Assembly: GCA_018985235.1 (NCBI GenBank)
Contig: JADGIG010000038.1
Coordinates: forward strand, 1 to 35,218
Direction of reading: 5' to 3'
DNA length: 35,218 nucleotides
DNA from: Sanchytrium tribonematis
Taxonomy: Eukaryota > Sanchytriomycota > Sanchytriomycetes > Sanchytriales > Sanchytriaceae
Shown here: piece by piece, positions 27,068 through 34,335 of the stretch
Layout of the letters: each line of letters begins with the position of its first letter
Numbering within the stretch: the first letter of the stretch is position 1
The notes under the pieces: generated by a model
What the model saw: the letters and a program-made list of their open reading frames with translations, nothing else
What the model was told of the DNA's origin: nothing
Database searches by the model: none
Position numbers and translations under genes: made by a program

Positions 27068-27364
27068 ATGTTATTTCTTCAACTATTAACTGCAATTCCT
27101 TCAGCTCCAAATACCGCTAATGGTAATATGAATCAAAAAGGAGTTAAGGCTCCCAGTCCAATCCTAAAAACAGTCCCATCTACTAATAATACGCATATTA
27201 TAACGCCAGCAACTCTTTCCTCCACTGACCCAGCAACTGATGCCATGAAGCCTCGTAAAACCTCTGCTGTAGATGTAGGAATTGGAACTGCTGTATTTTC
27301 AGGTGCTGCATATATGATTTACAAGACTGCAGTGGGACTTTTAAAAAAAGTAAAATCCGCATAA
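27068..27364 (+). CDS. small Ser/Thr/Pro-rich membrane protein, unknown
   Basis: The 98-residue frame starts at ATG 27068; the open frame extends five codons further to a TTG. The N-terminus is short and hydrophobic (MLFLQLLTAIPSA), like a weak signal peptide. The middle is rich in Pro, Thr, Ser and Asn, and a hydrophobic helix follows near the end (VDVGIGTAVFSGAAYMIYKT) with a basic tail (GLLKKVKSA). This would fit a small type I membrane protein with an extracellular, perhaps glycosylated, stretch. I do not recognise a family. It converges on MOD5 with 26 nt between stops. Coding status rests on composition and on the tight packing around it. Confidence 0.6.
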   Translation: MLFLQLLTAIPSAPNTANGNMNQKGVKAPSPILKTVPSTNNTHIITPATLSSTDPATDAMKPRKTSAVDVGIGTAVFSGAAYMIYKTAVGLLKKVKSA

Positions 27365-27390
27365 AATCATTTAAGACAAGATAAAGTAAA

Positions 27391-28629
27391 TTATTGAGAT
27401 TTATATTTGCGATGCTTTTTGCTTGAAATATGCAGATCCCATTCTCTTAGACCGAAAATAACTTGGTTGCAATTAACACATTCAAATCTTTCATTAGGGT
27501 CCGAAAAGACGTACTTATTTGGGGAAATATTACTGCTATGCATATTAAACAACGACTTAGTGCAAAATTTTGGAAATTTGGTATGGATCAAATCCATTTG
27601 ATATTGCAAAACTTCCATTGGGTCAATTTTAAAACCTTCAAAGTAACTATTTATACATTTTAGGGCCATGGGAATGACCGAACTGTCCCATAAATCAGCG
27701 AATGTGCTGTCTACTATACATAAATGACATTCGGATTCTTTATAGGGATTGAAAACCCGAGGTACAATTCTTGCTCGAATCCATTTTATTTGACCTCGAG
27801 AATATTGTCTCGTCCTACATTTCATTAATTCTAAACATTCTGTTAACGATTCTTCTTTTTTTGTAACGATATAGGGCAAAAACTCTTTGAATCCTATGCT
27901 TTGAAAAACGCCTTCAACTTCGTTTCCTTTTATGTCATTGTAGAAAACAGGTGCGCGACTTTTCCAATAGGTTTCCAAATCTTTTAATTCCTGTAACAGT
28001 CCATTCTCTATCATTTGATCTACTCTCTTATTGATTCGTGCATCAACAGTTTGTAAATCCGACGAACACCATACAATAATTGAATTGTACCTACTGGGTC
28101 GTTTCCACTTGAGACTAAAGTCATTATTCAATGTATGTCCTGCTTCGTATATATTTAATGCATAAACTAATTTCCTTCTATTATTTGTATTTTTAGTTGC
28201 ATAAGAATCGTCATACTTTCTGACTCTTTCTATCAGTACACTAGTCTCTAGGTCATTGTAGTCCTTTGAATTGTCTATGTAATCAAGATCATGAAAGTCA
28301 TTTCCAAATAATAGCATTTGTATGTAATAATTTGTTCCGCCGACCACTATTGGAACTTTACCACGATTATGAATGTCTTGAATGATTTTATCTGCATCAT
28401 CGACAAATTTCCTAACACTATATGTTTTATCCCAGTCGAGCATATTCATTAAATGATGTTTTGGTTCATCTACAACAACCTTGTTTGTAAGAATAGGGAC
28501 TCCTTTATAGACTTGTAGTGAATCTGCGTTGATAATTTCGCCGTTGATCTTTTTCGCGATAGCAATGGCCAAATCGCTTTTACCGACTGCAGTAGTGCCA
28601 ACTATAGTAACTATTTTTTGTTTGGACAT
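27391..28629 (-). CDS. MOD5: tRNA dimethylallyltransferase (Mod5/MiaA/TRIT1)
   Basis: The 412-residue protein transfers a dimethylallyl group to N6 of A37 in tRNA. Motifs: P-loop IVGTTAVGKSDLAIA, substrate-binding INADSLQVYKGVPILTNK, then HHLMNMLDW, VGGTNYYIQMLLFG and RRKLVYALNIYEAGH, and QYSRGQIKWIRARIVP. A C-terminal C2H2-type zinc finger (CVNCNQVIFGLREWDLHISS followed by KKHRKY) is the extension of eukaryotic Mod5/TRIT1, absent from bacterial MiaA. Length equals that of the yeast enzyme. The start codon faces that of ESF2 across 21 nt. Confidence 0.95.
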   Translation of the reverse strand: MSKQKIVTIVGTTAVGKSDLAIAIAKKINGEIINADSLQVYKGVPILTNKVVVDEPKHHLMNMLDWDKTYSVRKFVDDADKIIQDIHNRGKVPIVVGGTNYYIQMLLFGNDFHDLDYIDNSKDYNDLETSVLIERVRKYDDSYATKNTNNRRKLVYALNIYEAGHTLNNDFSLKWKRPSRYNSIIVWCSSDLQTVDARINKRVDQMIENGLLQELKDLETYWKSRAPVFYNDIKGNEVEGVFQSIGFKEFLPYIVTKKEESLTECLELMKCRTRQYSRGQIKWIRARIVPRVFNPYKESECHLCIVDSTFADLWDSSVIPMALKCINSYFEGFKIDPMEVLQYQMDLIHTKFPKFCTKSLFNMHSSNISPNKYVFSDPNERFECVNCNQVIFGLREWDLHISSKKHRKYKSQ

Positions 28630-28641
28630 CTCCCTTGGGAG
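28630..28641. promoter_or_regulatory. inverted repeat CTCCC-TT-GGGAG between divergent start codons
   Basis: The 12-nt element CTCCCTTGGGAG fills over half of the 21 nt that separate the MOD5 and ESF2 ATGs. It is a perfect 5-bp inverted repeat with a TT spacer and is very GC-rich for this DNA. It could be a shared operator or lie in both leaders. Confidence 0.4.
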
Positions 28642-28650
28642 GAGTAAACA

Positions 28651-29244
28651 ATGGAAAAAGCTTTTGAATTATTAGGACACAAGAAAGACAACAGTGGTAT
28701 TGTATATCTGTCGCGGGTGCCTCCATTTATGAAAGTGGAAAAAGTAAGGCACTTATTTTCTAAGTTTGGAAATCTAAAGCGAGTATTTTTGGAGCCATTC
28801 CAAGAAAAACAATCGAAAAGGAAAGCAAATTACAAGCAAGGTTGGATAGAATTTGAAGAAGTTGAAGATGCAAAGGAGTGTGCCATTAATTTAAATAATA
28901 ACAGCGTTGGTGGGAGAGGTTTTCATTCTGACGATCTTTGGAATGTGAAGTATTTACCAAAATTCAAATGGCATCATTTGCAATTGCAACTTTCGCGAAA
29001 TAGAGCTATCAGGCAGTCTAAACTGCGACTACTTAAATCTAAGGTCAATAAGGAACATGAATTTTATGCAAAACAAATTAAAACTAGCGAGAAAGTCTCT
29101 GCTATTGAAGAGAGACTTGAGAAGAAAGGAGTATCTGTTAACAAAGCGAAAAAGTCGTTTAAACAAAGAAAAGTGGTTGAAGATGATATTTCAGAAAATG
29201 CTGATGAAAACGTCAACGATTTATTGGATGATTTATTTCAGTAG
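28651..29244 (+). CDS. ESF2: pre-rRNA processing factor Esf2/ABT1 (RRM)
   Basis: The 197-residue protein has an RRM: GIVYLSRVPPFMKVEKVRHL, FSKFGNLKRVFLEPFQEKQS, then YKQGWIEFEEVEDAKECAIN and LNNNSVGGRGFHSDDLWNVK, directly followed by YLPKFKWHHLQLQLSRNRAI. The last block is diagnostic for Esf2/ABT1, which stimulates the Dbp8 helicase in the SSU processome. A basic coiled-coil C-terminus follows, ending in the acidic NADENVNDLLDDLFQ. UTP25 and BRX1 in this window belong to the same process. It is divergent to MOD5. Confidence 0.93.
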   Translation: MEKAFELLGHKKDNSGIVYLSRVPPFMKVEKVRHLFSKFGNLKRVFLEPFQEKQSKRKANYKQGWIEFEEVEDAKECAINLNNNSVGGRGFHSDDLWNVKYLPKFKWHHLQLQLSRNRAIRQSKLRLLKSKVNKEHEFYAKQIKTSEKVSAIEERLEKKGVSVNKAKKSFKQRKVVEDDISENADENVNDLLDDLFQ

Positions 29245-29434
29245 AACATTAAAACCAAGCCTTTTTATTCCACCAAGTAAACTTTTCACTATCTACTTTT
29301 TTGTGGCTTTTTGGTCTTTTGATTTACCAAGTCTATCTGATTGGATAAAATTACATCCAACTTGAAATTGATTGGCTATGCAATGAAATGTAATTTTTGC
29401 GATAGTTAAAACTGTTGTTTGTCAATTTTGCATC
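29245..29434 (+). promoter_or_regulatory. ESF2-BEM1-like intergenic region, longest gap in the window
   Basis: This 190-nt gap separates two genes on the same strand. It is AT-rich. A frame out of ESF2's register remains open to 29365 (encoding KLFTIYFFVAFW and similar), but it has no start of its own and no homology I recognise. No tRNA-like or snoRNA-like structure is apparent. Confidence 0.4.
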
Positions 29435-30421
29435 ATGCTTGCCAATGACAGATTGTACGCCATCTGTATCTATGATTTCACGAAAGAAAATCCACAAGAA
29501 CTTGAAGCAAATGTTAATGATAAATTGTCATTACTATGTAAGGTCAATTCTGACTGGATATTAGCCAAAAATCAAAGAACCAAAGAAACTGGTGTAATTC
29601 CCGTTTCGTTCGTGTCAATCAAGCAAAAAGACCATCCAAAACACATAGTGTCCAGCGGAGCAGACCTAGTTTCCTTGAGGGAATGGAAACATCGAAATAG
29701 CAATCAAATACAGGAGCTCCTCACTAGGAATGCAGTCAGCAATCCAGCTAATACTATACCGAATAAGAAGCTTGAGAGGGGTGCTAGATCTCTCAACGAC
29801 TTGACAAAAAATTCCAAGGATCACACTTCAAAAGGCCAATTTTTAATAAGTGGGGGAAAAGTCGTGTCTTATGAAAAACTGAAAGACAATCAAATTGAGT
29901 ATATTGTTCATTGTACTGTCAATGGCCAAAATCTTACATTATATAGACAATATGACGACTTTTTTTACATGCATTTGGCTTTGAAAAGTGCATTTCCGCA
30001 AGAAAGAGACTCTAATAGGAAATTGCCTCTTTTACCAGTACCTAATCAAAATTTAACAGAATACGCGCTTGATAGACGGTTGGATGACATCGACACGTAC
30101 ATTAGAAAATTAATCAAATTAGAACATCTTTGCAATTCAAAATATGTGCAGGACTTTTTCAAGTTGCAGCCTGGTGACGAGCAATCGGAGCAGACCATTA
30201 AAATTCAAATTTTATCAAAGGTCCAAAGTGTCGCCTTTAGAACCACCAAGAATGCTTTGTCTTATGAATCTCTTCAAAATAGAGTTCGGGACAAACTAAG
30301 AGTAGAAACATTTGAACTTCGAGATAGGTTCACCAAAAAAAGAATTCGATGTACTAATGACCTAATATCCATAGTTGAGGCAAATCCAGAAAAAATAGTA
30401 CTTTACATTCCACAAAAGTAG
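29435..30421 (+). CDS. BEM1: Bem1-like scaffold (SH3-PX-PB1)
   Basis: The 328-residue protein has three modules. The SH3 domain occupies about residues 5-62 (AICIYDFTKENPQELEANVN, SDWILAKNQRTKETGVIPVS). The PX domain occupies about 130-245 (VSYEKLKDNQIEYIVHCTVN, LYRQYDDFFYMHLALKSAFP, KLPLLPVPNQN, LDDIDTYIRKLIKL). The PB1 domain occupies about 255-328 (TIKIQILSKVQSVAFRTTKN, ending EKIVLYIPQK). This order is that of Bem1/Scd2 and of p40phox. Bem1 brings Cdc24 to Cdc42 and is also a partner of fungal NoxR. It has one SH3 rather than Bem1's two. Its PB1 has the first-strand lysine of basic (type II) PB1 domains and lacks a clear acidic OPCA cluster. Confidence 0.85.
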   Translation: MLANDRLYAICIYDFTKENPQELEANVNDKLSLLCKVNSDWILAKNQRTKETGVIPVSFVSIKQKDHPKHIVSSGADLVSLREWKHRNSNQIQELLTRNAVSNPANTIPNKKLERGARSLNDLTKNSKDHTSKGQFLISGGKVVSYEKLKDNQIEYIVHCTVNGQNLTLYRQYDDFFYMHLALKSAFPQERDSNRKLPLLPVPNQNLTEYALDRRLDDIDTYIRKLIKLEHLCNSKYVQDFFKLQPGDEQSEQTIKIQILSKVQSVAFRTTKNALSYESLQNRVRDKLRVETFELRDRFTKKRIRCTNDLISIVEANPEKIVLYIPQK

Positions 30422-30434
30422 TACAAAAATAAAT

Positions 30435-30818
30435 TTACTCTTCAGACTCTTCCTCTAGATTCATCGCGGCTTCTGCTAGTAATTCTAAAAGATCATTATG
30501 ATTGTTTTGAAGGGCGGTTGTGATGGCACTTTTGCCTGCTTTGTTTGTAATTCTTGGATCTGCACCATATTGTATTAATAATTTTGCTGCGACTTGAGAA
30601 TCTGTCAAAGCACACCAATGTAAGGGAGTATTTTTGTCACTATTAAGTATGTTGGGAGAAATACCGAATTCTAAAAGGTATTTTACAATATCTACATGCG
30701 AATTTGCACATGCATAATGCAGCAAATTACTGCAAGTATTTAACTGATGCTCATGTTTTTGTAATATTTCCAAGTCCCCATTACGCGCTGCAAAGAGCAA
30801 ATCTTCTGTGGGGATCAT
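30435..30818 (-). CDS. small ankyrin-repeat protein, Yar1-like
   Basis: The 127-residue protein consists of about three ankyrin repeats: DLLFAARNGDLEILQKHEHQ, LLHYACANSHVDIVKYLLEF, and NTPLHWCALTDSQVAAKLLI followed by QYGADPRITNKAGKSAITTA, then an acidic end (NLEEESEE). Repeat layout, the HWCAL and ADP..NKAGK segments and the acidic tail resemble yeast Yar1, the chaperone of ribosomal protein Rps3, though Yar1 is longer (200 residues). Its ATG (CAT on the plus strand, 30816-30818) overlaps the ATG of the divergent ACL4 gene by two bases. Ankyrin similarity is broad, so the Yar1 assignment is tentative. Confidence 0.75.
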   Translation of the reverse strand: MIPTEDLLFAARNGDLEILQKHEHQLNTCSNLLHYACANSHVDIVKYLLEFGISPNILNSDKNTPLHWCALTDSQVAAKLLIQYGADPRITNKAGKSAITTALQNNHNDLLELLAEAAMNLEEESEE

Positions 30819-31584
30819 GCAAGGAGTGAAGTCATTGGAAGAATGTTTGGCACAAAATGATAATGATACTTTACTATTATATTTAGATTACTTTATGGAA
30901 GAAGGTCACCTAGAAGATGCTTATAATTTGTGCCTTAAAATGCCACAACAGTCGACTACTATGTATATTTTAGGACAACTAACGTCTGGTAAAGAAGCTG
31001 AGTCATTTTACATTCAAGGCATAGAATACGATATTAATGCTAGGTCTAAAGTTGCTGCATATTTGTCAATTGTTGAAATATACATGACTGACTTATGCGA
31101 CGAACCCGATGCAAGTGAAAAATGTAATTCTTATTTGCAAAATTGCCTGGATCTTCACTATGAGACTGCTGAGCTATATTTCACGCTAGCTGATGTCCGT
31201 ATGTGCCAATGTGATTCTGAGTCCGCACAAACCTCTGTTTTGAAAGCCATTGAGCTATATGTTCCAAAATTTGATGACAACACCATTGAATCAGAACTCA
31301 TACCTTCATATGATTCTCGAATAAAGGGAGCAAAAGTGTGCATCGAACTAAATATGATTGATTCTGCATTTGAAATATTGAAAACTTGTGAACAAGAATA
31401 TGATGAGGACCTTGATTTACTTTATTTAAATTGTTTCTGCTATTTTGCACTTTCCAAGATAGAAGATACAGAAGAAAATCTTGAAAGTTGCAAATCGTAT
31501 CTTCAGAAGCTGCTTCAACTTGATATAGAAAAGGAATATTTGGATGGTATACAGGATATGTTATCCGTATTGAAATTAAATTAA
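30817..31584 (+). CDS. ACL4: Rpl4-assembly chaperone Acl4-like TPR protein
   Basis: The 255-residue protein is TPR-like: LLLYLDYFMEEGHLEDAYNL, then TTMYILGQLTSGKEAESFYI followed by QGIEYD, the signature-like block AAYLSIVEIYMTDLCDEPDA, and ETAELYFTLADVRMCQCDSE. The EIYMTDLC.E.DA...C element is typical of Acl4, which holds ribosomal protein Rpl4 until it joins pre-60S particles. An acidic C-terminus (CEQEYDEDLDLL) suits binding a basic client. The open frame starts at GTG three codons earlier; the first ATG is 30817, sharing CATG with the opposite gene. It converges on TIM9 with four bases between stops. Confidence 0.85.
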   Translation: MQGVKSLEECLAQNDNDTLLLYLDYFMEEGHLEDAYNLCLKMPQQSTTMYILGQLTSGKEAESFYIQGIEYDINARSKVAAYLSIVEIYMTDLCDEPDASEKCNSYLQNCLDLHYETAELYFTLADVRMCQCDSESAQTSVLKAIELYVPKFDDNTIESELIPSYDSRIKGAKVCIELNMIDSAFEILKTCEQEYDEDLDLLYLNCFCYFALSKIEDTEENLESCKSYLQKLLQLDIEKEYLDGIQDMLSVLKLN

Positions 31585-31588
31585 TAAC

Positions 31589-31834
31589 TTATTTATTATT
31601 AAGATTAGCAAAAGTTTCCTGAGCTTTTAAATTTTCTTCCGCGAATCGCATCCCAATGCGTTCAGAGGCTTTCATTATTTTCTGAGCACACGTAATAACG
31701 CATTTTTCTTCGCCAGAATCCAAAATATGAGCGTAAAAAGTAGTGCTGCATTTAGTGAAGCATTCATTTACTATGTCCGAGTACATTTTAAAAAAGTCCT
31801 TCATTTGCTTTTCTTGAAGATCAATTGTTTGCAT
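31589..31834 (-). CDS. TIM9: mitochondrial intermembrane-space chaperone Tim9
   Basis: The 81-residue protein is a small Tim: twin CX3C motifs CFTKC and CVITC, preceded by MKDFFKMYSDIVNE and followed by SERIGMRFAEENLK. The SERxGxRFxE element separates Tim9 from Tim8, Tim10 and Tim13. Tim9 forms a hexamer with Tim10 that escorts hydrophobic precursors to the TIM22 complex, of which Tim54 is encoded at 17.2-17.9 kb. The ATG at 31834 is followed by MQTIDLQEKQ. The neighbouring membrane-protein gene starts 57 nt away on the other strand. Confidence 0.94.
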   Translation of the reverse strand: MQTIDLQEKQMKDFFKMYSDIVNECFTKCSTTFYAHILDSGEEKCVITCAQKIMKASERIGMRFAEENLKAQETFANLNNK

Positions 31835-31891
31835 CTTCTCCAGGTTTCAAAGAGTTGTCCATTTTACGTGTTTTGAGCCACAAGATCAAAA

Positions 31892-32803
31892 ATGAAAATA
31901 AATTTGATAATCATAGCTGGGGTTGCTCTTCAGCTTTTGGCAAGTGTCATTTTATTTGCTGATGTCTGCGCTTTAACAAGCAATGTATTAAATAGCAATC
32001 TTATTCCCTTTCGTCGATGGTGGATTGTATTTTACAATATTGGATGGTCTCTCGGTCTATTATTTATTAAATGGAAAGGGAGAAGCAAGAAGTATAAAGA
32101 TTGGATAATGATTAACACAATTTATCAGTTTATTTTGAATTCTGGAGAGATCAGCGGTCTTCCAAGTATGAATCTTGTAGCCTTGTATGACGCAGGCTTG
32201 TACATCCTTATAATTGCAGAAATCCTCATTATTTTGCATTTGTATTTGCCAAAAGAAGCTTTTATCAAGACAAAATTTATTTCAATTTTGGAAAAAGTCG
32301 AGTTTAATGTACCAAGCATGTCAGATTTTGACGGTACAGCTGAGCCCGCAGAGACTATTGAAAAGACTAAGGAAAAGGAATCTGAAGAGGGAGATAATGA
32401 AGAAGATGAAGAAGACGTTTTACCAGCGGATCCATTCGGGGATGCTAAAAAACGTGCTATGGAAAAAGCTTTCGCAAAAAGCACCCCTGTCAAACAAGAG
32501 CCTGAACTTAAACAAAATGAACCGTTAGCAGCTAAAGAAGAGATCGCTGGATCTAAAGAGTCTTTCAATATAAAAGATTTGGACAATATGTTTGAGAAAA
32601 TTGATTTTACAGTTGATCAAAAAGAAAAAGATGAAGTTTCTGATGAGATTAGCAAGCATGGCGATGCAGGTATTTCTTACTCCGAGCTTGCAAAAATATT
32701 TCCAGCAAAGCCACTTCTTGATATCTTGAGACTGTTAGAATTTGAAGATCGTATTATTTACAGCGAAAAAGTAGAGAATGAGGTAAAATATATTTATTTG
32801 TGA
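31892..32803 (+). CDS. unrecognised membrane protein with acidic linker and winged-helix-like end
   Basis: The 303-residue protein has about four hydrophobic segments in its first 120 residues (LIIIAGVALQLLASVILFAD, RRWWIVFYNIGWSLGLLFIK, VALYDAGLYILIIAEILIIL and a weaker one between). A long acidic, low-complexity linker follows (ESEEGDNEEDEEDVLPADPF). The last 60 residues look folded and resemble a small winged-helix unit (GISYSELAKIFPAKPLLDIL followed by RLLEFEDRIIYSE). I do not recognise a family. The domain order suggests a membrane anchor presenting a cytosolic or nuclear binding module. It converges on the tyrosinase gene with eight bases between stops. Confidence 0.8.
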   Translation: MKINLIIIAGVALQLLASVILFADVCALTSNVLNSNLIPFRRWWIVFYNIGWSLGLLFIKWKGRSKKYKDWIMINTIYQFILNSGEISGLPSMNLVALYDAGLYILIIAEILIILHLYLPKEAFIKTKFISILEKVEFNVPSMSDFDGTAEPAETIEKTKEKESEEGDNEEDEEDVLPADPFGDAKKRAMEKAFAKSTPVKQEPELKQNEPLAAKEEIAGSKESFNIKDLDNMFEKIDFTVDQKEKDEVSDEISKHGDAGISYSELAKIFPAKPLLDILRLLEFEDRIIYSEKVENEVKYIYL

Positions 32804-32811
32804 TCAATAAA

Positions 32812-34170
32812 TTATAGTAGATATGCAAAGATTAAGCTTAGCATTATAAAATTATAACTTGATGAATCAGAAGTTGGATAAATTCCATTTTTAAATTCTG
32901 GTTCTGTAGAATAGCTTGTATTTTTGGCTGGTGGCGTGTAAGTAGAAGAATTGGTGTTCTGAAATGCATTGATAATATCTTTAACCATTGAGGTTAAGGA
33001 TTGTAAATTTTGAGCATCCCCTACAACATTTTTGATCAAGCTAACATCAGTTGCTGAAAGCTTGATATTAAATGTGTTTAGCAGCCCATCAATTATAGCA
33101 TCTACTCCTGGAATTTTACGATTTTTAGTAAAGCTAGGAGATCCGGTGCTGTATTTCTTCTTAATATCTGTCACAACAATAATTTTCTTGTTCTCATTGT
33201 AAGATTTTCTTACGTATTCCGGATTCATTCCCATATCTGAAATTCTAGGACTTTGTGGGATATTTGGAATGACTCGATTAGTGGTATTGTATTGTTGTGA
33301 ATTAAGGGACCCTTTTTTGCTTGGGGGTATATATTCAACGCAATAATCTTTTTCCAGCACTTCCATAGTTGTCATTCCAAAATGATCAAGTTTCCAACCT
33401 GCCTCTGGCCAATTTTGTATTTGATCTGGATGCGCTTTTAGCCATATATCTAAGATATAGTCCATAAATCCGTGATGCAACCAGAACAAACCATCAAAGC
33501 AACTGGTTTTGAACCAACTCTGACTTCCTCCGACAAATAAATGAACCAAAAAGTGAGGGGTGTTCAGTAAAGATACGAAGTACTCTGGTGTAGCAGCTGC
33601 GATCCATTGTTCGAAAGAGCTTTCGCCGTATAGTTGGATTTTTAAAGCCACTGGATCTGTTGGTCCTCTACCAATCTTGTACAGCAAATCCTGTGGGAAC
33701 CCGGTGTGACCTTGTCTATCAAATTGACGCTTGACACACTGCCCTTCATTATCAACTAGCCCAACAAATGGACCACTTGGTATGCAAACTGGGTCAAAGC
33801 TGTTGCCATTCCAACTTAATTGACTACCACCAAGAATTGAATCATCCCATACCGAGCTCAATTCGGGAGCTTCGGCATCGTAAATCCAGGGATAATACGG
33901 CAAGATTACTTGGGGGTCGATCTTGATTAGTTCTTCTTCGTACCAGTTGGTAAATTCCCTATGCCAACCCCAGATGTGATTATCTTGATGAATTGTCTGA
34001 TAAGTCCCGTGGATTTTGGTCATTTGAGACAAAATTCCACTTTGGTATAGCGCTACATGAGACTTTTGCCATCTTGTAATTTCTTCATCAGACATATCAA
34101 AAACTGACTTTCGATATTTAATTTTGGCGCACTTACTGAAAGCTATGCTGAGTATTAGAAAGAGAGTCAT
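32812..34170 (-). CDS. secreted, probably GPI-anchored tyrosinase
   Basis: The 452-residue protein has a signal peptide (MTLFLILSIAFSKC) once the start is set at the first ATG; the open frame extends 17 codons further to a TTG. It has both copper sites of type-3 copper enzymes. CuA uses His54 (KIHGTY), His61 (TIHQD) and His70 (GWHREF); CuB uses the pair in TPHFLVHLFVGG and the LHHGFMDYILDIW motif. ILPYYPWIYD replaces the usual LPYWDW. The last 130 residues are Ser/Thr/Asn-rich and end in a hydrophobic segment (FIMLSLIFAYLL) with no basic residues after it, as in GPI-anchor signals. It should oxidise phenols at the cell surface or wall, for example for melanin formation. Confidence 0.88.
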   Translation of the reverse strand: MTLFLILSIAFSKCAKIKYRKSVFDMSDEEITRWQKSHVALYQSGILSQMTKIHGTYQTIHQDNHIWGWHREFTNWYEEELIKIDPQVILPYYPWIYDAEAPELSSVWDDSILGGSQLSWNGNSFDPVCIPSGPFVGLVDNEGQCVKRQFDRQGHTGFPQDLLYKIGRGPTDPVALKIQLYGESSFEQWIAAATPEYFVSLLNTPHFLVHLFVGGSQSWFKTSCFDGLFWLHHGFMDYILDIWLKAHPDQIQNWPEAGWKLDHFGMTTMEVLEKDYCVEYIPPSKKGSLNSQQYNTTNRVIPNIPQSPRISDMGMNPEYVRKSYNENKKIIVVTDIKKKYSTGSPSFTKNRKIPGVDAIIDGLLNTFNIKLSATDVSLIKNVVGDAQNLQSLTSMVKDIINAFQNTNSSTYTPPAKNTSYSTEPEFKNGIYPTSDSSSYNFIMLSLIFAYLL

Positions 34171-34335
34171 CTGTAATTTCCGGTCGGCTGGTATTGAAGT
34201 AGTGAATTTTTTGGTACACAAAATCCTCGGAACAGAAATTCAGGTCTGAATTGTCACAATGAATATCTAAGAGGATGTCACAAAAGGAAAATTTCTGAAA
34301 TATCTGTTGTGTAATTATAATTTTATTTTTTGAAA
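34171..34335. promoter_or_regulatory. tyrosinase upstream region
   Basis: These 165 nt lie between the tyrosinase ATG and the SED5 stop on the same strand. A 68-codon minus-strand frame crosses it but starts at a non-ATG and has no recognisable domain. The region must hold the tyrosinase promoter and the SED5 3' end. Confidence 0.4.

Noticed and set aside
29236..29365. A 19-nt GT...AG stretch overlapping the ESF2 stop that would add about 40 hydrophobic codons
   Set aside because: It has AAAAC where every accepted intron has YTNAY, and ESF2 already ends in a natural acidic tail; a hydrophobic extension is not expected for the family.
29245..29434. Possible short minus-strand peptide ending in SEKFTWWNKKAWF in the ESF2-BEM1 gap
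   Set aside because: No ATG opens this frame, stops precede it closely and no template intron links it to another exon.
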